From Pelomonas sp. V22 (GTDB lineage Bacteria > Pseudomonadota > Gammaproteobacteria > Burkholderiales > Burkholderiaceae_C): a stretch of 64,000 nucleotides of DNA. The stretch covers positions 1,178,001 through 1,242,000 of the forward strand of contig NZ_JAGIXS010000001.1 in assembly GCF_030014915.1 (NCBI RefSeq). Reading direction: 5' to 3'. The notes below the pieces were generated by a model. It searched no databases and had not been told where the DNA came from. It worked only from the letters and a program-made list of their open reading frames with translations. Below, one piece after another: positions 43,179-52,340 of the stretch. The position numbers and the translations under genes were made by a program. The first letter of the stretch is position 1. The number at the start of each line of letters is the position of its first letter.

Positions 43179-45257
43179 ATGCGCAGCCTTCAACCGAGTG
43201 ACTTGCTGCCCGTGACCACTACCCATCTGTTTGATTCCGTGCGTTCGCGAACGCACCGGAGTGCATCGTCGGCAAGCGGCGAACGGGCCGCGTGGCGCGT
43301 GCCTGGCGTCCGCGCATTGCTGCTGGCAACGGCCGTCATGACCATGGTCTGCGGCGCCTCGGCGCAGTCGAGCCGGTCCACGGGGACGAGCGCAGAAACC
43401 TCGGGAAGCGGTCCGGTCAAGCTCGGAACGAGCACGCAGCGGCAGACCGGCTCGCGCTCCAGCGACGACACGAGCGCCCCAGGACGCCAACGCTCAGAAA
43501 CAGGCAACGACCGCGAGCGCAAGTTTGGTCAGGGCGAAGGCAATCGCCGCAACAGCCAGGACCCGCTTCAGCGGGATGCTTTTGCGCCGCGCAGCGACTT
43601 CGAAAAGTACGTCCAGCAAGCCGCTGGCGACCTGGCCGATGGCGCGCCCGAAATTCGCAGATTTGGCAGCGAGCTCATGCTGGTCGGCCGCGACCGCGAC
43701 CGCGAGAGCGGCAGCCAGATGCAGGAAGCCTCACCGCAGATTCCGCCCGACTACCTGATCACGCCGGGAGACGAACTGACCCTCACGCTCTGGGGCTCGG
43801 TCGAAGGTGATCTGCAGTTGCAGGTCGACCGCTCGGGGCGCATCACGATTCCCCGTGTGGGGCCGGTGCTGGTTGCGGGCGTGAGCTATGCCGAGCTCGA
43901 CAACGTCATCTCGCGGCAGGTGGCCAAGGTCTTCAAGAACTTCCAGCTGAGCACCAGCCTCAACCGGCTCCGCAGCATCAAGATCTACATGACCGGGTTC
44001 ACGACCCGCCCGGGTGCCTATACCGTCAGTAGCCTGAGCACGCTGACGCAAGCCCTGATCAATGCAGGCGGCCCTTCCGACGCAGGAAGCTTCCGCAACA
44101 TCGAGCTACGCCGGCAAGGCAAGACCATCTCTCACTTCGATTTCTACTCCCTGCTGATCAAGGGTGACAGCTCGGCCGACCGCACGCTGCAGGCCGGAGA
44201 CGTGATCTACATCGCGCCGGTGGGCCCCCAGGCCGCGCTGATAGGCAGTGTCAACAAGGCGGCCATCTTCGAGCTCAGGCCGGGGGAGTCCGTCGAGGAC
44301 CTGCTGCAGATGGCGGGCGGCTTCACGGCCGTCGCTGATCGCTCGCGACTGAGCGTTGAACGCCTCGACAGCCGCAGCGACACCCGCATCGTCGAGCTGG
44401 CCTTGCCCGCAAAGGGCAAGCTGGAACTGCGCGACGGCGACCTGTTGCGCGCCTACAGCGCGATCGAGGTGGCGCTGCCCAAGCAGCGGCAGAACAAGCG
44501 CGTGCGCGTCGAGGGCGAGGTGGCGAGGCCGGGCGAATACATCCTGCCGCCCGGCAGCAGCATCAATGACGCCGTCGCCGCCGCCGGCGGATTCACGGCC
44601 AACGCCTATGTCTTCGGCACCGAGTTCAATCGCGAGAGTGTTCGCCTCAGCCAGCAGGAGAACTACGAGCGGGCCCTGCGCGACCTGGAGACGGAGTTTG
44701 CGCGCTCTGCCACGACGCAGAAGACCATGGGTGCCGAAGAGGCTGCAGCGCAGTCCAACCGCGCCCAAGGCTCCCATCTGCTGCTCGCGCGACTGCGGGA
44801 AGCCCGCCCCAACGGCCGCATCGTGCTGCAGCTGACGCCCACCTCGACGACACTGCCCAACCTGCCGCTGGAAGACGGTGACCGCATCCTGCTGCCGGCG
44901 CAGCCGACTTCGATCAGCGTGTTCGGCAGCGTGTTCAACGGTGGCAGCTTCCTGTTCAAGGACGGCCATTCGATTGGCGACTTCCTGCGCCTGGCCGGCG
45001 GCCCCACACGTGGCGCCGACACCTCCAGCATCTTCGTGGTGCGACCGAACGGCAGCGTGGTGAGCGCCCGCCAGCGCAGCAGCGGATGGTTCAGCGGCTC
45101 GTCGGCCCTGGAGGCCATCCAGGCCCATCCAGGTGACACCATCTTCGTGCCCGAGGAACTCAACAAGACGACCTTCGTGCAGGACGCGAAGGAATGGACG
45201 CAGATCCTGTATCAGTTCGGCATCGGCGCCGCCGCGCTCAAGTCGTTCCGCAATTGA
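43179..45257 (+). CDS. Polysaccharide export protein with SLBB domains (Wza-like)
   Basis: This is an exported protein of about 692 residues. A hydrophobic signal segment (L-L-L-A-T-A-V-M-T-M-V, about 48-58) ends at A-S-A-Q-S. A Ser/Thr/Arg-rich linker follows, then a polysaccharide-export domain (P-D-Y-L-I-T-P-G-D-E-L-T-L-T-L-W-G, about 188-204). SLBB domains come next: T-R-P-G-A-Y-T-V, G-S-V-N-K-A-A-I-F-E-L-R-P-G-E-S, G-E-V-A-R-P-G-E-Y and G-S-V-F-N-G-G-S-F. It is larger than E. coli Wza (379 residues), with more SLBB repeats, and has no lipobox that I can see. The start is uncertain: ATG 43179 or GTG 43212. It opens the EPS operon. Confidence 0.85.
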   Translation: MRSLQPSDLLPVTTTHLFDSVRSRTHRSASSASGERAAWRVPGVRALLLATAVMTMVCGASAQSSRSTGTSAETSGSGPVKLGTSTQRQTGSRSSDDTSAPGRQRSETGNDRERKFGQGEGNRRNSQDPLQRDAFAPRSDFEKYVQQAAGDLADGAPEIRRFGSELMLVGRDRDRESGSQMQEASPQIPPDYLITPGDELTLTLWGSVEGDLQLQVDRSGRITIPRVGPVLVAGVSYAELDNVISRQVAKVFKNFQLSTSLNRLRSIKIYMTGFTTRPGAYTVSSLSTLTQALINAGGPSDAGSFRNIELRRQGKTISHFDFYSLLIKGDSSADRTLQAGDVIYIAPVGPQAALIGSVNKAAIFELRPGESVEDLLQMAGGFTAVADRSRLSVERLDSRSDTRIVELALPAKGKLELRDGDLLRAYSAIEVALPKQRQNKRVRVEGEVARPGEYILPPGSSINDAVAAAGGFTANAYVFGTEFNRESVRLSQQENYERALRDLETEFARSATTQKTMGAEEAAAQSNRAQGSHLLLARLREARPNGRIVLQLTPTSTTLPNLPLEDGDRILLPAQPTSISVFGSVFNGGSFLFKDGHSIGDFLRLAGGPTRGADTSSIFVVRPNGSVVSARQRSSGWFSGSSALEAIQAHPGDTIFVPEELNKTTFVQDAKEWTQILYQFGIGAAALKSFRN

Positions 45258-45293
45258 TAGCGGCCCGCAACGCAACACCTACCAACTACAGCC

Positions 45294-46418
45294 GTGGCCA
45301 CTTCCGCTGAAACAGCGACGGACTCCGTCAAAGCCCCATCCCCCAGCCTGCCCAGCATTAGCTGGGGCGATGTTGCCGCTGTGCTGCTGCCGAAGTGGCG
45401 CGGCCTCGCAGCCAAGTCCCTGGCCATTGGCGTCGTGGGCCTGGGCATCAGCTTCATCGTCCCGCCAACCTTCACCGCGCGCACGCAGTTCCTGCCGCCA
45501 CAGCCGCAACAAAGCGCCGGCCTGGCCGCCATGGCCTCGATGGGAGCGCTGTCCGGTCTCGTCGGCTCGTTCGCCGGGCTCAAGACCCCTGCGGATCAGT
45601 ACATCAGCCTGATGCAGAGCGTGACGGTGATGGACAAGATCATCGACAAGTTCGAGCTGATGTCGCTCTACGACGAGAAATACCGGGTCGATACGCGCAA
45701 GGAGCTGAGCACCAATGTGCGCATGTCCGTTGGCAAGAAGGACGGCCTGATCACGCTCGAAGTGGACGACCATGATCCTGCGCGCGCCGCGCGCATGGCC
45801 AACGCTTTTGTGGACGAGCTCAGGACCATGGCTTCGAGCATGGACCTGACCGAAGCCCAGCAGAAGCGGGCCTTCTTCGAGAAGCAATTGCTGAAAGCCC
45901 GCGACGGACTGGCCAAGGCCCAGGAGGCCCTGCACGCCACCGGGTTCACCGAAGGCGTGCTGCGCTCCGAGCCCAAGGCCGCTGCGGAGTCTTATGCGCG
46001 CCTCCAGACGGAACTGACGGCGGCAGAAGCCAAGCTGATGGCACTCGGCCAGTCGATGACCGATGCGGCCCCCGAAGTGAGACAACAGCGCAGTGTTGTC
46101 GCTACGCTGCGCCAGCAGCTGTCACGTCTGGAGGCCCCCGGCAACGCACAGCGTCAGCCGACCTACATCAACGCCTATCGCGACTACAAGTACAACGAGT
46201 TGCTGGTCGAGATGTTCGCGAAGCAGTACGAGGTGGCCAAGGTCGAGGAGAGCCGGGACGGGGTCCTCATCCAGGTCATCGACTCGGCCACGCCTCCCGA
46301 GCGCAAGTCCAAGCCCAAGCGCTCGGTGGTCGGCATCTTGTCGACGCTCGGCGCCCTCGTGGTCTTGTGCGCCTTCGAATTGCTGACGAGCAAGGCACTG
46401 CGCCGGCGGAAGAACTGA
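45294..46418 (+). CDS. Wzz-type polysaccharide chain-length / co-polymerase protein
   Basis: This 374-residue inner-membrane protein controls polysaccharide chain length. It has the two-transmembrane layout of the family: an N-terminal segment (about 40-56, G-V-V-G-L-G-I-S-F-I-V) and a C-terminal one (about 347-366). Between them lies a periplasmic domain with a long helical region (about 180-290) rich in Gln, Glu, Lys and Ala. The C-terminal P-P-E-R-K-S-K-P-K-R is the usual Pro-rich box before the second segment. There is no cytoplasmic kinase domain (no Walker motifs), and no separate Wzc-type kinase gene is in the cluster. The start is GTG 45294. Confidence 0.88.
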   Translation: MATSAETATDSVKAPSPSLPSISWGDVAAVLLPKWRGLAAKSLAIGVVGLGISFIVPPTFTARTQFLPPQPQQSAGLAAMASMGALSGLVGSFAGLKTPADQYISLMQSVTVMDKIIDKFELMSLYDEKYRVDTRKELSTNVRMSVGKKDGLITLEVDDHDPARAARMANAFVDELRTMASSMDLTEAQQKRAFFEKQLLKARDGLAKAQEALHATGFTEGVLRSEPKAAAESYARLQTELTAAEAKLMALGQSMTDAAPEVRQQRSVVATLRQQLSRLEAPGNAQRQPTYINAYRDYKYNELLVEMFAKQYEVAKVEESRDGVLIQVIDSATPPERKSKPKRSVVGILSTLGALVVLCAFELLTSKALRRRKN

Positions 46419-46437
46419 TCGGGGCGTTCGCCTCTCC

Positions 46438-47913
46438 ATGCCCCGTCCAAAGAACAACGCCGGTCACGGCGACGCGCTGCGGCACACGATCACCTATCTG
46501 GGTGTGCGCGCCGTCAACGGCGTTCTCGCGCTGGCCAGCCTGGCCGTGCTGAGCCGCCTGCTTTCGGCCGAGCAATACGGGCGTTATGCGCTGGGTATCG
46601 CCATCATCGGCGCGGCCTCGACCGTCCTGTTTCAATGGTTGAACACGGCCGCCAGCCGGTTCTATGCGGCCCATGCTGCGGCACCGCAGGTGCTCGTCGC
46701 CGGCGTCGCCCGCCAATGGCTGATGGTGGCGGCAGTCGCCGGCTTGCCAGCACTGTTGCTCGCGGGCGGCCTGGCCGTACTCGGACGCCAGGAGCAGGGG
46801 CTCTTCGTCCTCGTCCTCGCTGTGGGCGTACTGAGCATGGGCTGGTTCAACCTTCAGCTTCAGCTGGCCAATGCGCGTGGCGAGCCTGGGCGCTACGGCA
46901 AGTTGACAACGGCACGCGCAGCCGGGGCGCTCATGCTGACAGCCGCGTTGCTGCTCGCGGGTGGCGGCACTGGATTCGCCCTCGCTGCCTATGCCGCGGC
47001 AGCCCTGCTCGTCTGCCTGGCGCTGGGTGTGCCGGTGCTTGGTGCTCTTCGTACGGCAACCCAGGGTCCGGGCCTGCAGGGGCAGTTCCTGCGCTATGGC
47101 GCGCCGCTGGCCATGACCTATGTCTGCACCATGGCCACTGACTACACGGACCGCTTCATCATCGCGGCCTGGCACGGGCCGGCCGCTGTGGCCGGCTACG
47201 CGGCCGGCTACGACCTCGCTCAGCAAACCGCCGGCGCGGCGCTCAATGCCTTCTATCTGGCCGCCTTCCCGATGCTGGCGGCGACCTGGGAGCGAGCTGG
47301 CGCAGACGCCGCGCGCCCAGGTCTGGGCAAGCTGGCAGGCCGCCTGCTGCTGGCCGCAGCCTTGATCGCAAGCCTCTTCATCGTGCTGGCCCAGCAGATT
47401 GCCGCCGTGCTGTTCGGCGCCGAGATGCGTGGCGACGCCGGGCTCATCGTTCCCTGGGTCGCCGCTGCCGTGGCGGTGGCAGGGTTCAAGAGCTTTGTCC
47501 TCGACATTCCCTTTCAGCTGCTCAAGCGCACCAGCACGCAGCTCGCGGTCAACATCGTCATGATGGCCAGCAACGTGGCGCTCAACCTGCTGCTGGTCCC
47601 GAGCCAGGGCGCACGTGGCGCGGCCATGGCGGCCCTGACCTCCTTCAGCCTCGCGGCTTGCCTCAGCTATGGGCTGGGCCGGCGTTCAGGCCTCATGCCG
47701 GCCCTGGGTGCCGAGGTGCTCAAGGCCTTGCTTTGCGCCGGCGCTGCCGTCTCGGCCGCGCTGGCCATCGGGGATCGAGGCCCCTCGCTGATCGCGGGTC
47801 TGATGGGCCTGGCGGCCTGTCTGCCTGCCTTCCTGGCAACGGCCTGGATCGTTGATCTGGCGGGCCTGCGGTCCCGCGCCAACGCTCAGCCGAGCGGTCC
47901 CGTGGAGGGATGA
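46438..47913 (+). CDS. Wzx-like lipid-linked oligosaccharide flippase
   Basis: This 491-residue polytopic protein of the MATE-like polysaccharide transporter family flips undecaprenyl-linked repeat units across the inner membrane. It begins with T-Y-L-G-V-R-A-V-N-G-V-L-A-L-A-S-L-A-V-L-S-type sequence and continues Y-G-R-Y-A-L-G-I-A, the usual Wzx opening. About 12-14 hydrophobic segments are spread along the chain, with F-I-I-A-A-W-H-G-P-A-A-V-A-G-Y in the middle where homologues have Y-x-x-A-x-x-V-G-x-Y. The stop overlaps the region of the polymerase start, so the two are probably coupled. Confidence 0.87.
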   Translation: MPRPKNNAGHGDALRHTITYLGVRAVNGVLALASLAVLSRLLSAEQYGRYALGIAIIGAASTVLFQWLNTAASRFYAAHAAAPQVLVAGVARQWLMVAAVAGLPALLLAGGLAVLGRQEQGLFVLVLAVGVLSMGWFNLQLQLANARGEPGRYGKLTTARAAGALMLTAALLLAGGGTGFALAAYAAAALLVCLALGVPVLGALRTATQGPGLQGQFLRYGAPLAMTYVCTMATDYTDRFIIAAWHGPAAVAGYAAGYDLAQQTAGAALNAFYLAAFPMLAATWERAGADAARPGLGKLAGRLLLAAALIASLFIVLAQQIAAVLFGAEMRGDAGLIVPWVAAAVAVAGFKSFVLDIPFQLLKRTSTQLAVNIVMMASNVALNLLLVPSQGARGAAMAALTSFSLAACLSYGLGRRSGLMPALGAEVLKALLCAGAAVSAALAIGDRGPSLIAGLMGLAACLPAFLATAWIVDLAGLRSRANAQPSGPVEG

Positions 47914-47915
47914 GC

Positions 47916-49172
47916 ATGGCCATCGTCGGACTGATCCTGCTCCTGTCTGCGCTGGTCCTGTGGCGAGTCCTGCGCGACGGCCTGCACCCTGCCGTGGCAA
48001 TGCCCAGCGTCTGGGGCGTCACCCTGGTCCTGGTGCAGATCGCGCAGCCCTTTGGTTTCTACCCGGTGGCACCGGCCTCGCTGCTGCTGTTTCTCAGCGG
48101 CGTGCTGATCTTCTCGGCCGGTGCCTGCCTCGGCTCCAGGCTAGCGACCGAGATCGGCCCGCGAGCTGCGCCGCTTGCAGAACGCCTGCAGGTCAACTAC
48201 CGCGCCCTCGCCATTTGCGCCCTGCTCATCCATGTGGTGATGCTGCCGCTGTGGCTGAGCGAGATCCAGGCCATCGCCGGCGACACCGACGACATCCTGG
48301 TGATCGCCTACCAGCTGCGCATCAAGAGCGTTTACGACGAGGTGACCACCGGCTCCCTGGTCGGCAACTACCTGGTGCTCGGCATGATCGTCATTCCCGT
48401 GCTCGCAGTGGGCGTGCTGTCCAAGCGCCTGCACGGCGGATGGGCCCTGCTCGTGGGCGCGCCCTGGGTCGTCACCAACCTGTTGACCAACGGCCGCTCG
48501 ACCCTGGTCCAGCTGGTGCTGGCCTTGATCTACTTCCGGCTCATGCTGGGACCCCGCATCACGCTCAAGACGGCGATGACGCTGGCCGGCATGTTCCTGC
48601 TCATCTTCGGCGGCGGCGCCGTGCTGGTCGGCAAGGGCGGCATCGACGAGTCGGTGTCCGTGGGCGAAGTGGCCGAGCTGATCATGCTCAACTTCTTCGA
48701 CTACGCGCTTCAGGGCCCCATCCTGTTCTCGGCCTATTTCGAGAACCCGACCCTGGTCACGCCGAGCTGGGACCCCTTCCGCGTGCCCTGCTTGGCCCTG
48801 GAGCGCTTCGGCCTGTGCGAGCCGGGCCCGCTGCACCAGGACTTCCTGTTCTTCGGGACCGGCGATCGGATCGGCAACGTCTACTCGATCTTCTTCTCGA
48901 CCTACCCGAAGTACGGCCTGCTCGGCACGGCGCTGATCCTGTGCTTCTGCGGTGCCTGGGCGGCCTTTCATCACCAGCGCTTCAGGCAGGATGGCCGGCT
49001 GTACCACGCGGTGCTGGCCGGCTTCCTGTTCGGCGCCGTCGTGCTCAGCATCTTCCTCGACAGCTTCCTGCCGCTGCTGAACTTCGTCATCAAAACCTGG
49101 CTCGTCTGTGTACTCCTCCCCCGAATCTTCCGCAGCAAACGTGAGACTGCTGGGCCTGACGCAGGGCGTTGA
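47916..49172 (+). CDS. O-antigen/EPS polymerase (Wzy-like)
   Basis: This 418-residue membrane protein has about 10-12 hydrophobic segments and a large extracytoplasmic loop (about 245-300). Wzy polymerases are poorly conserved. The call rests on topology, on the late motif T-Y-P-K-Y-G-L-L-G-T-A-L-I where related polymerases have G-x-x-G, and on its place between the flippase and the glycosyltransferases. I chose the ATG at 47916 because GGAGG (47904-47908) is 7 nt away; the ATG at 47910 is only 1 nt from it. It would join repeat units in the periplasm. Confidence 0.78.
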   Translation: MAIVGLILLLSALVLWRVLRDGLHPAVAMPSVWGVTLVLVQIAQPFGFYPVAPASLLLFLSGVLIFSAGACLGSRLATEIGPRAAPLAERLQVNYRALAICALLIHVVMLPLWLSEIQAIAGDTDDILVIAYQLRIKSVYDEVTTGSLVGNYLVLGMIVIPVLAVGVLSKRLHGGWALLVGAPWVVTNLLTNGRSTLVQLVLALIYFRLMLGPRITLKTAMTLAGMFLLIFGGGAVLVGKGGIDESVSVGEVAELIMLNFFDYALQGPILFSAYFENPTLVTPSWDPFRVPCLALERFGLCEPGPLHQDFLFFGTGDRIGNVYSIFFSTYPKYGLLGTALILCFCGAWAAFHHQRFRQDGRLYHAVLAGFLFGAVVLSIFLDSFLPLLNFVIKTWLVCVLLPRIFRSKRETAGPDAGR

Positions 49173-50148
49173 TGCCCCCAGTACACGCTTCCGGTGGACG
49201 CAGCACGTCGAGGCTCTGTCCAACGCTGGCTTTCGGGTCGAAACCTTGCACGCCCGCTTCGGTGCCTACCCGCCGCGCAGCCGGCTGCAGCGGCCGTTCT
49301 GGGGGCTGGCCACACTGGCCGATGCGACCGCCCGGGCCCTGAAGGCCCGCAGCCAGGCCGACCTCTGCCTGCTGCAGCGCCACCTGGTGTCCACGCTGGT
49401 GACAGCTGAGTACCTGCTGCCCGAGCGCATGGTCTTCGACGTGGACGATGCCATCTTCCTCGGCACGCGCGGCAGCTCCGCCACGCGCATCTCGCGCCGG
49501 GCCGCTCTCACGATCTGCGGCAACCAGTTTCTTGCCGAGCATTTTGGCCAGCACGGCCCCGTGACCGTGCTGCCGACAGCCGTCGACACCGAGCGCTTCG
49601 TGCCGGGCGCGAGCAGGCCGGCGCGGCCCCTCATCGGCTGGTCGGGCAGCTCGAGCGGATTTCCGTACCTGTACGCCATCGAGCCCGCTCTGAAGGCCCT
49701 GCTGCAGATGCATCCTGACTTGACGCTGCGTGTCATCGCCGACCGGCCGCCGGCGTTCAGCAGCCTGCCTGCCGAGCGCGTCGAGTTCGTGCGCTGGAGC
49801 CCGGCCACCGAGGTCGAGTCGCTGCAGGAACTCTCGATCGGCCTGATGCCGCTGGAGGACAGCCTCTGGGCCCGCGGCAAGTGCAGCTTCAAGATGCTGA
49901 CCTACATGGCCTGCGCCCTGCCGGTGGTCGTTTCGCCGGTGGGCATGAACTCCGAAGTGCTGGCGCTGGGGCAGAGCGGGCTTGCCGCCACCTCGAGCGA
50001 CGACTGGCTGCAGGCGATGGACAGCCTGCTGCGCTCCGAGGCAGAGCGGACTCGCATGGGCGGCATGGGGCGGCAGGTGGTTCAGCGACACTATTCGCGC
50101 GCCGTGATCAGCGCCAGGCTGGCCGAGTTGTTGCACGGCCTGCGCTGA
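49141..50148 (+). CDS. Glycosyltransferase (GT-B fold, family 4-like)
   Basis: This is a cytoplasmic glycosyltransferase of about 335 residues. It opens with R-L-L-G-L-T-Q-G and P-S-T-R-F-R-W, a start seen in EPS transferases. It has V-F-D-V-D-D-A-I-F in the first domain and a C-terminal Rossmann domain with P-L-I-G-W-S-G-S, L-P-T-A-V-D-T-E-R-F, I-G-L-M-P-L-E-D and K-M-L-T-Y-M-A-C-A-L-P-V-V. I chose the GTG at 49141; another GTG at 49108 would lengthen the overlap with the polymerase gene, and neither has a clear ribosome-binding site. Donor and acceptor sugars cannot be read. Confidence 0.82.
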   Translation: MRLLGLTQGVDAPSTRFRWTQHVEALSNAGFRVETLHARFGAYPPRSRLQRPFWGLATLADATARALKARSQADLCLLQRHLVSTLVTAEYLLPERMVFDVDDAIFLGTRGSSATRISRRAALTICGNQFLAEHFGQHGPVTVLPTAVDTERFVPGASRPARPLIGWSGSSSGFPYLYAIEPALKALLQMHPDLTLRVIADRPPAFSSLPAERVEFVRWSPATEVESLQELSIGLMPLEDSLWARGKCSFKMLTYMACALPVVVSPVGMNSEVLALGQSGLAATSSDDWLQAMDSLLRSEAERTRMGGMGRQVVQRHYSRAVISARLAELLHGLR

Positions 50149-50222
50149 CAGCGCCCGCATCGGCCTGCCAGACGCCCTTTCCTTCAACGCTGACCTCGTC
50201 CTTTACTAGCTAGCTGAATCTC

Positions 50223-52181
50223 ATGTGTGGCATCGCAGGACTCATCGCCCGCCATCCCGGGCCCCAGGATCAACTGCTGGACCAGGCACAGCAAATGGCC
50301 TCGGCCATCACGTACCGCGGGCCCGACAGCGGCGGCGCCTGGGCCGACAGCACCGGGCAGGTGGCACTCGGCCATCGGCGGCTCGCCATCGTCGACCTGT
50401 CGCCTCAAGGCGCCCAGCCCATGCATTCGGCCTGCGGTCGCTACACGCTGATTTACAACGGCGAGATCTACAACCACGCCGAGCTCCGCAAGGAACTGGC
50501 ACCCCATGACTGGCGCGGCCACTCCGACACCGAGACCATGCTGGCCGGTTTCAGCCGCTGGGGCGTCGGCAGCACGCTGGGCCGCCTCGTTGGCATGTTC
50601 GCGATCGCCGTTTGGGATCACGAACATCGGCAACTGATACTGGCACGCGACCGCATGGGCGAGAAGCCGCTCTACTACGGCCAGCTGCCGTGCGGAGATT
50701 TCGTCTTCGGCTCGGAGCTGAAGGCCTTGAGGGCTCATCCGCGCTGGCAGGCGGAGATCGACCGCAATGCGCTGGCGCTCTACATGCGGCACAACGCCGT
50801 GCCGGCGCCGCATAGCATCTACCGGGGCATCTTCAAGCTGATGCCCGGCCACTGGTTGACCCTCAAGCCGGGTGAGGTGCCGCAGCCGCAGGCCTACTGG
50901 TCGCTGGAAGCGGTCGCCAAGGCGGGCCGTGAGCAGCCCAGCAGGCTGAGCGACGCCGAGGCGACCGACAGGCTGGAGTCCCTGCTGAAGCAGGTCATCG
51001 GCTCGCAGATGGTGGCCGATGTGCCGCTGGGTGCCTTTCTCTCCGGCGGCATCGATTCATCGACCATCACCGCGCTGATGCAGGCGCAAAGCACAAGGCC
51101 GGTGCGGACCTTCTCGATTGGATTCGATGCCGATGGCTACGACGAAGCCGTGCACGCCAAGGCCGTCGCGGCTCACCTGGGCACCGATCACACCGAGCTC
51201 TATGTGAGCCCGGCCGATGCCCTGGCCGTCATCCCCCGGCTGCCCACGCTCTACGACGAGCCCTTCGCCGACTCCTCGCAGATCCCCACCTTCCTGGTGA
51301 GCCAGATGGCCAGGCGCCACGTGACCGTGGCCTTGTCGGGCGACGCTGGCGACGAGCTGTTCGCCGGCTACAACCGCTACCTGCTGGCGGATCGCGTGTG
51401 GCACAAGCTGTCGCGAATCCCGGTGCCGCTGCGGCAGGCGGCCGCAGCACTGGCATTGCAGATCAGCCCGGCGGGCTGGGACCGCGTCCGCGACGTGGCC
51501 GCCATGGCCAAGCCTTCGCTGCGCAATCATGCAGCCTTCGGGGACAAGATCCACAAGTTCGCCGGCAGCGTGCTGCCGAGCCGCTCCATCGACGAGATGT
51601 ACCGCGCCCTGGTCTCGCACTGGCAGCGCCCGAGTGAGCTGGTGCTGGGCAGCGTGGAGGCCAGCAGCCAGCTCGACAGCCACAGCCTGCTGGAGCGCGA
51701 TGCCAGCCCCATCGAGCAGATGTGCCTGCTGGACCAGCTCACCTACCTGCCGGACGACATCCTGGCCAAGGTGGACCGGGCGGCCATGGCCTGCAGCCTG
51801 GAAACCCGCGTGCCCTTCCTGGACCACCGTGTGGTCGAGTTCGCCTGGCAGTTGCCCATGTCGATGAAGCTGCGCGATGGCCAGGGCAAATGGCTGCTGC
51901 GCCAGGTGCTGTACCGGCACGTGCCACGCGAGTTGATCGACCGGCCCAAGCAGGGCTTCAGCGTGCCGCTGGATCAATGGCTGCGCGGGCCCCTGCGCGA
52001 CTGGGCCGAATACCTGCTGGCACCCGAGCGCCTGCGCAGTCAGGGCCTGCTGAACGTTGTCCAGGTGCGCGCCAAGTGGCAGGAGCATGTGGACGGCCGC
52101 CGCAACTGGCAGCACCTGCTCTGGGACGTGCTGATGCTGCAGGCCTGGATCGACGCTGCCGAGCTCGGTAGCGCGGCCTAG
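50223..52181 (+). CDS. asnB: Asparagine synthase (glutamine-hydrolysing)-like amidotransferase
   Basis: This 652-residue AsnB-type enzyme starts M-C-G-I-A-G, so Cys2 is the Ntn glutaminase nucleophile. The glutaminase domain includes R-G-P-D-S-G, H-R-R-L-A-I-V-D and Y-N-G-E-I-Y-N-H. The synthetase domain has the PP-loop S-G-G-I-D-S-S (about 278-284), L-S-G-D-A-G-D-E-L-F-A-G-Y and the late P-K-Q-G-F-S-V-P. Such genes inside polysaccharide clusters often amidate sugar acids rather than make asparagine; here it sits between glycosyltransferase genes, which favours that reading. Both are possible from sequence alone. Confidence 0.88.
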   Translation: MCGIAGLIARHPGPQDQLLDQAQQMASAITYRGPDSGGAWADSTGQVALGHRRLAIVDLSPQGAQPMHSACGRYTLIYNGEIYNHAELRKELAPHDWRGHSDTETMLAGFSRWGVGSTLGRLVGMFAIAVWDHEHRQLILARDRMGEKPLYYGQLPCGDFVFGSELKALRAHPRWQAEIDRNALALYMRHNAVPAPHSIYRGIFKLMPGHWLTLKPGEVPQPQAYWSLEAVAKAGREQPSRLSDAEATDRLESLLKQVIGSQMVADVPLGAFLSGGIDSSTITALMQAQSTRPVRTFSIGFDADGYDEAVHAKAVAAHLGTDHTELYVSPADALAVIPRLPTLYDEPFADSSQIPTFLVSQMARRHVTVALSGDAGDELFAGYNRYLLADRVWHKLSRIPVPLRQAAAALALQISPAGWDRVRDVAAMAKPSLRNHAAFGDKIHKFAGSVLPSRSIDEMYRALVSHWQRPSELVLGSVEASSQLDSHSLLERDASPIEQMCLLDQLTYLPDDILAKVDRAAMACSLETRVPFLDHRVVEFAWQLPMSMKLRDGQGKWLLRQVLYRHVPRELIDRPKQGFSVPLDQWLRGPLRDWAEYLLAPERLRSQGLLNVVQVRAKWQEHVDGRRNWQHLLWDVLMLQAWIDAAELGSAA

Positions 52182-52340
52182 CCGAGCCGCGATGGCACAA
52201 TTCAGCAACGATGCAGTCCGCATGAACATGGTCCGCCACACCAACGCCAAACACTGCAACACCGCCTGGATCGGCGCTGCAGCAGACGATGCCGTTTGCA
52301 GCCGCTGGCCCAGCCCACTGCATAGCGGGGGCAGATTGCG

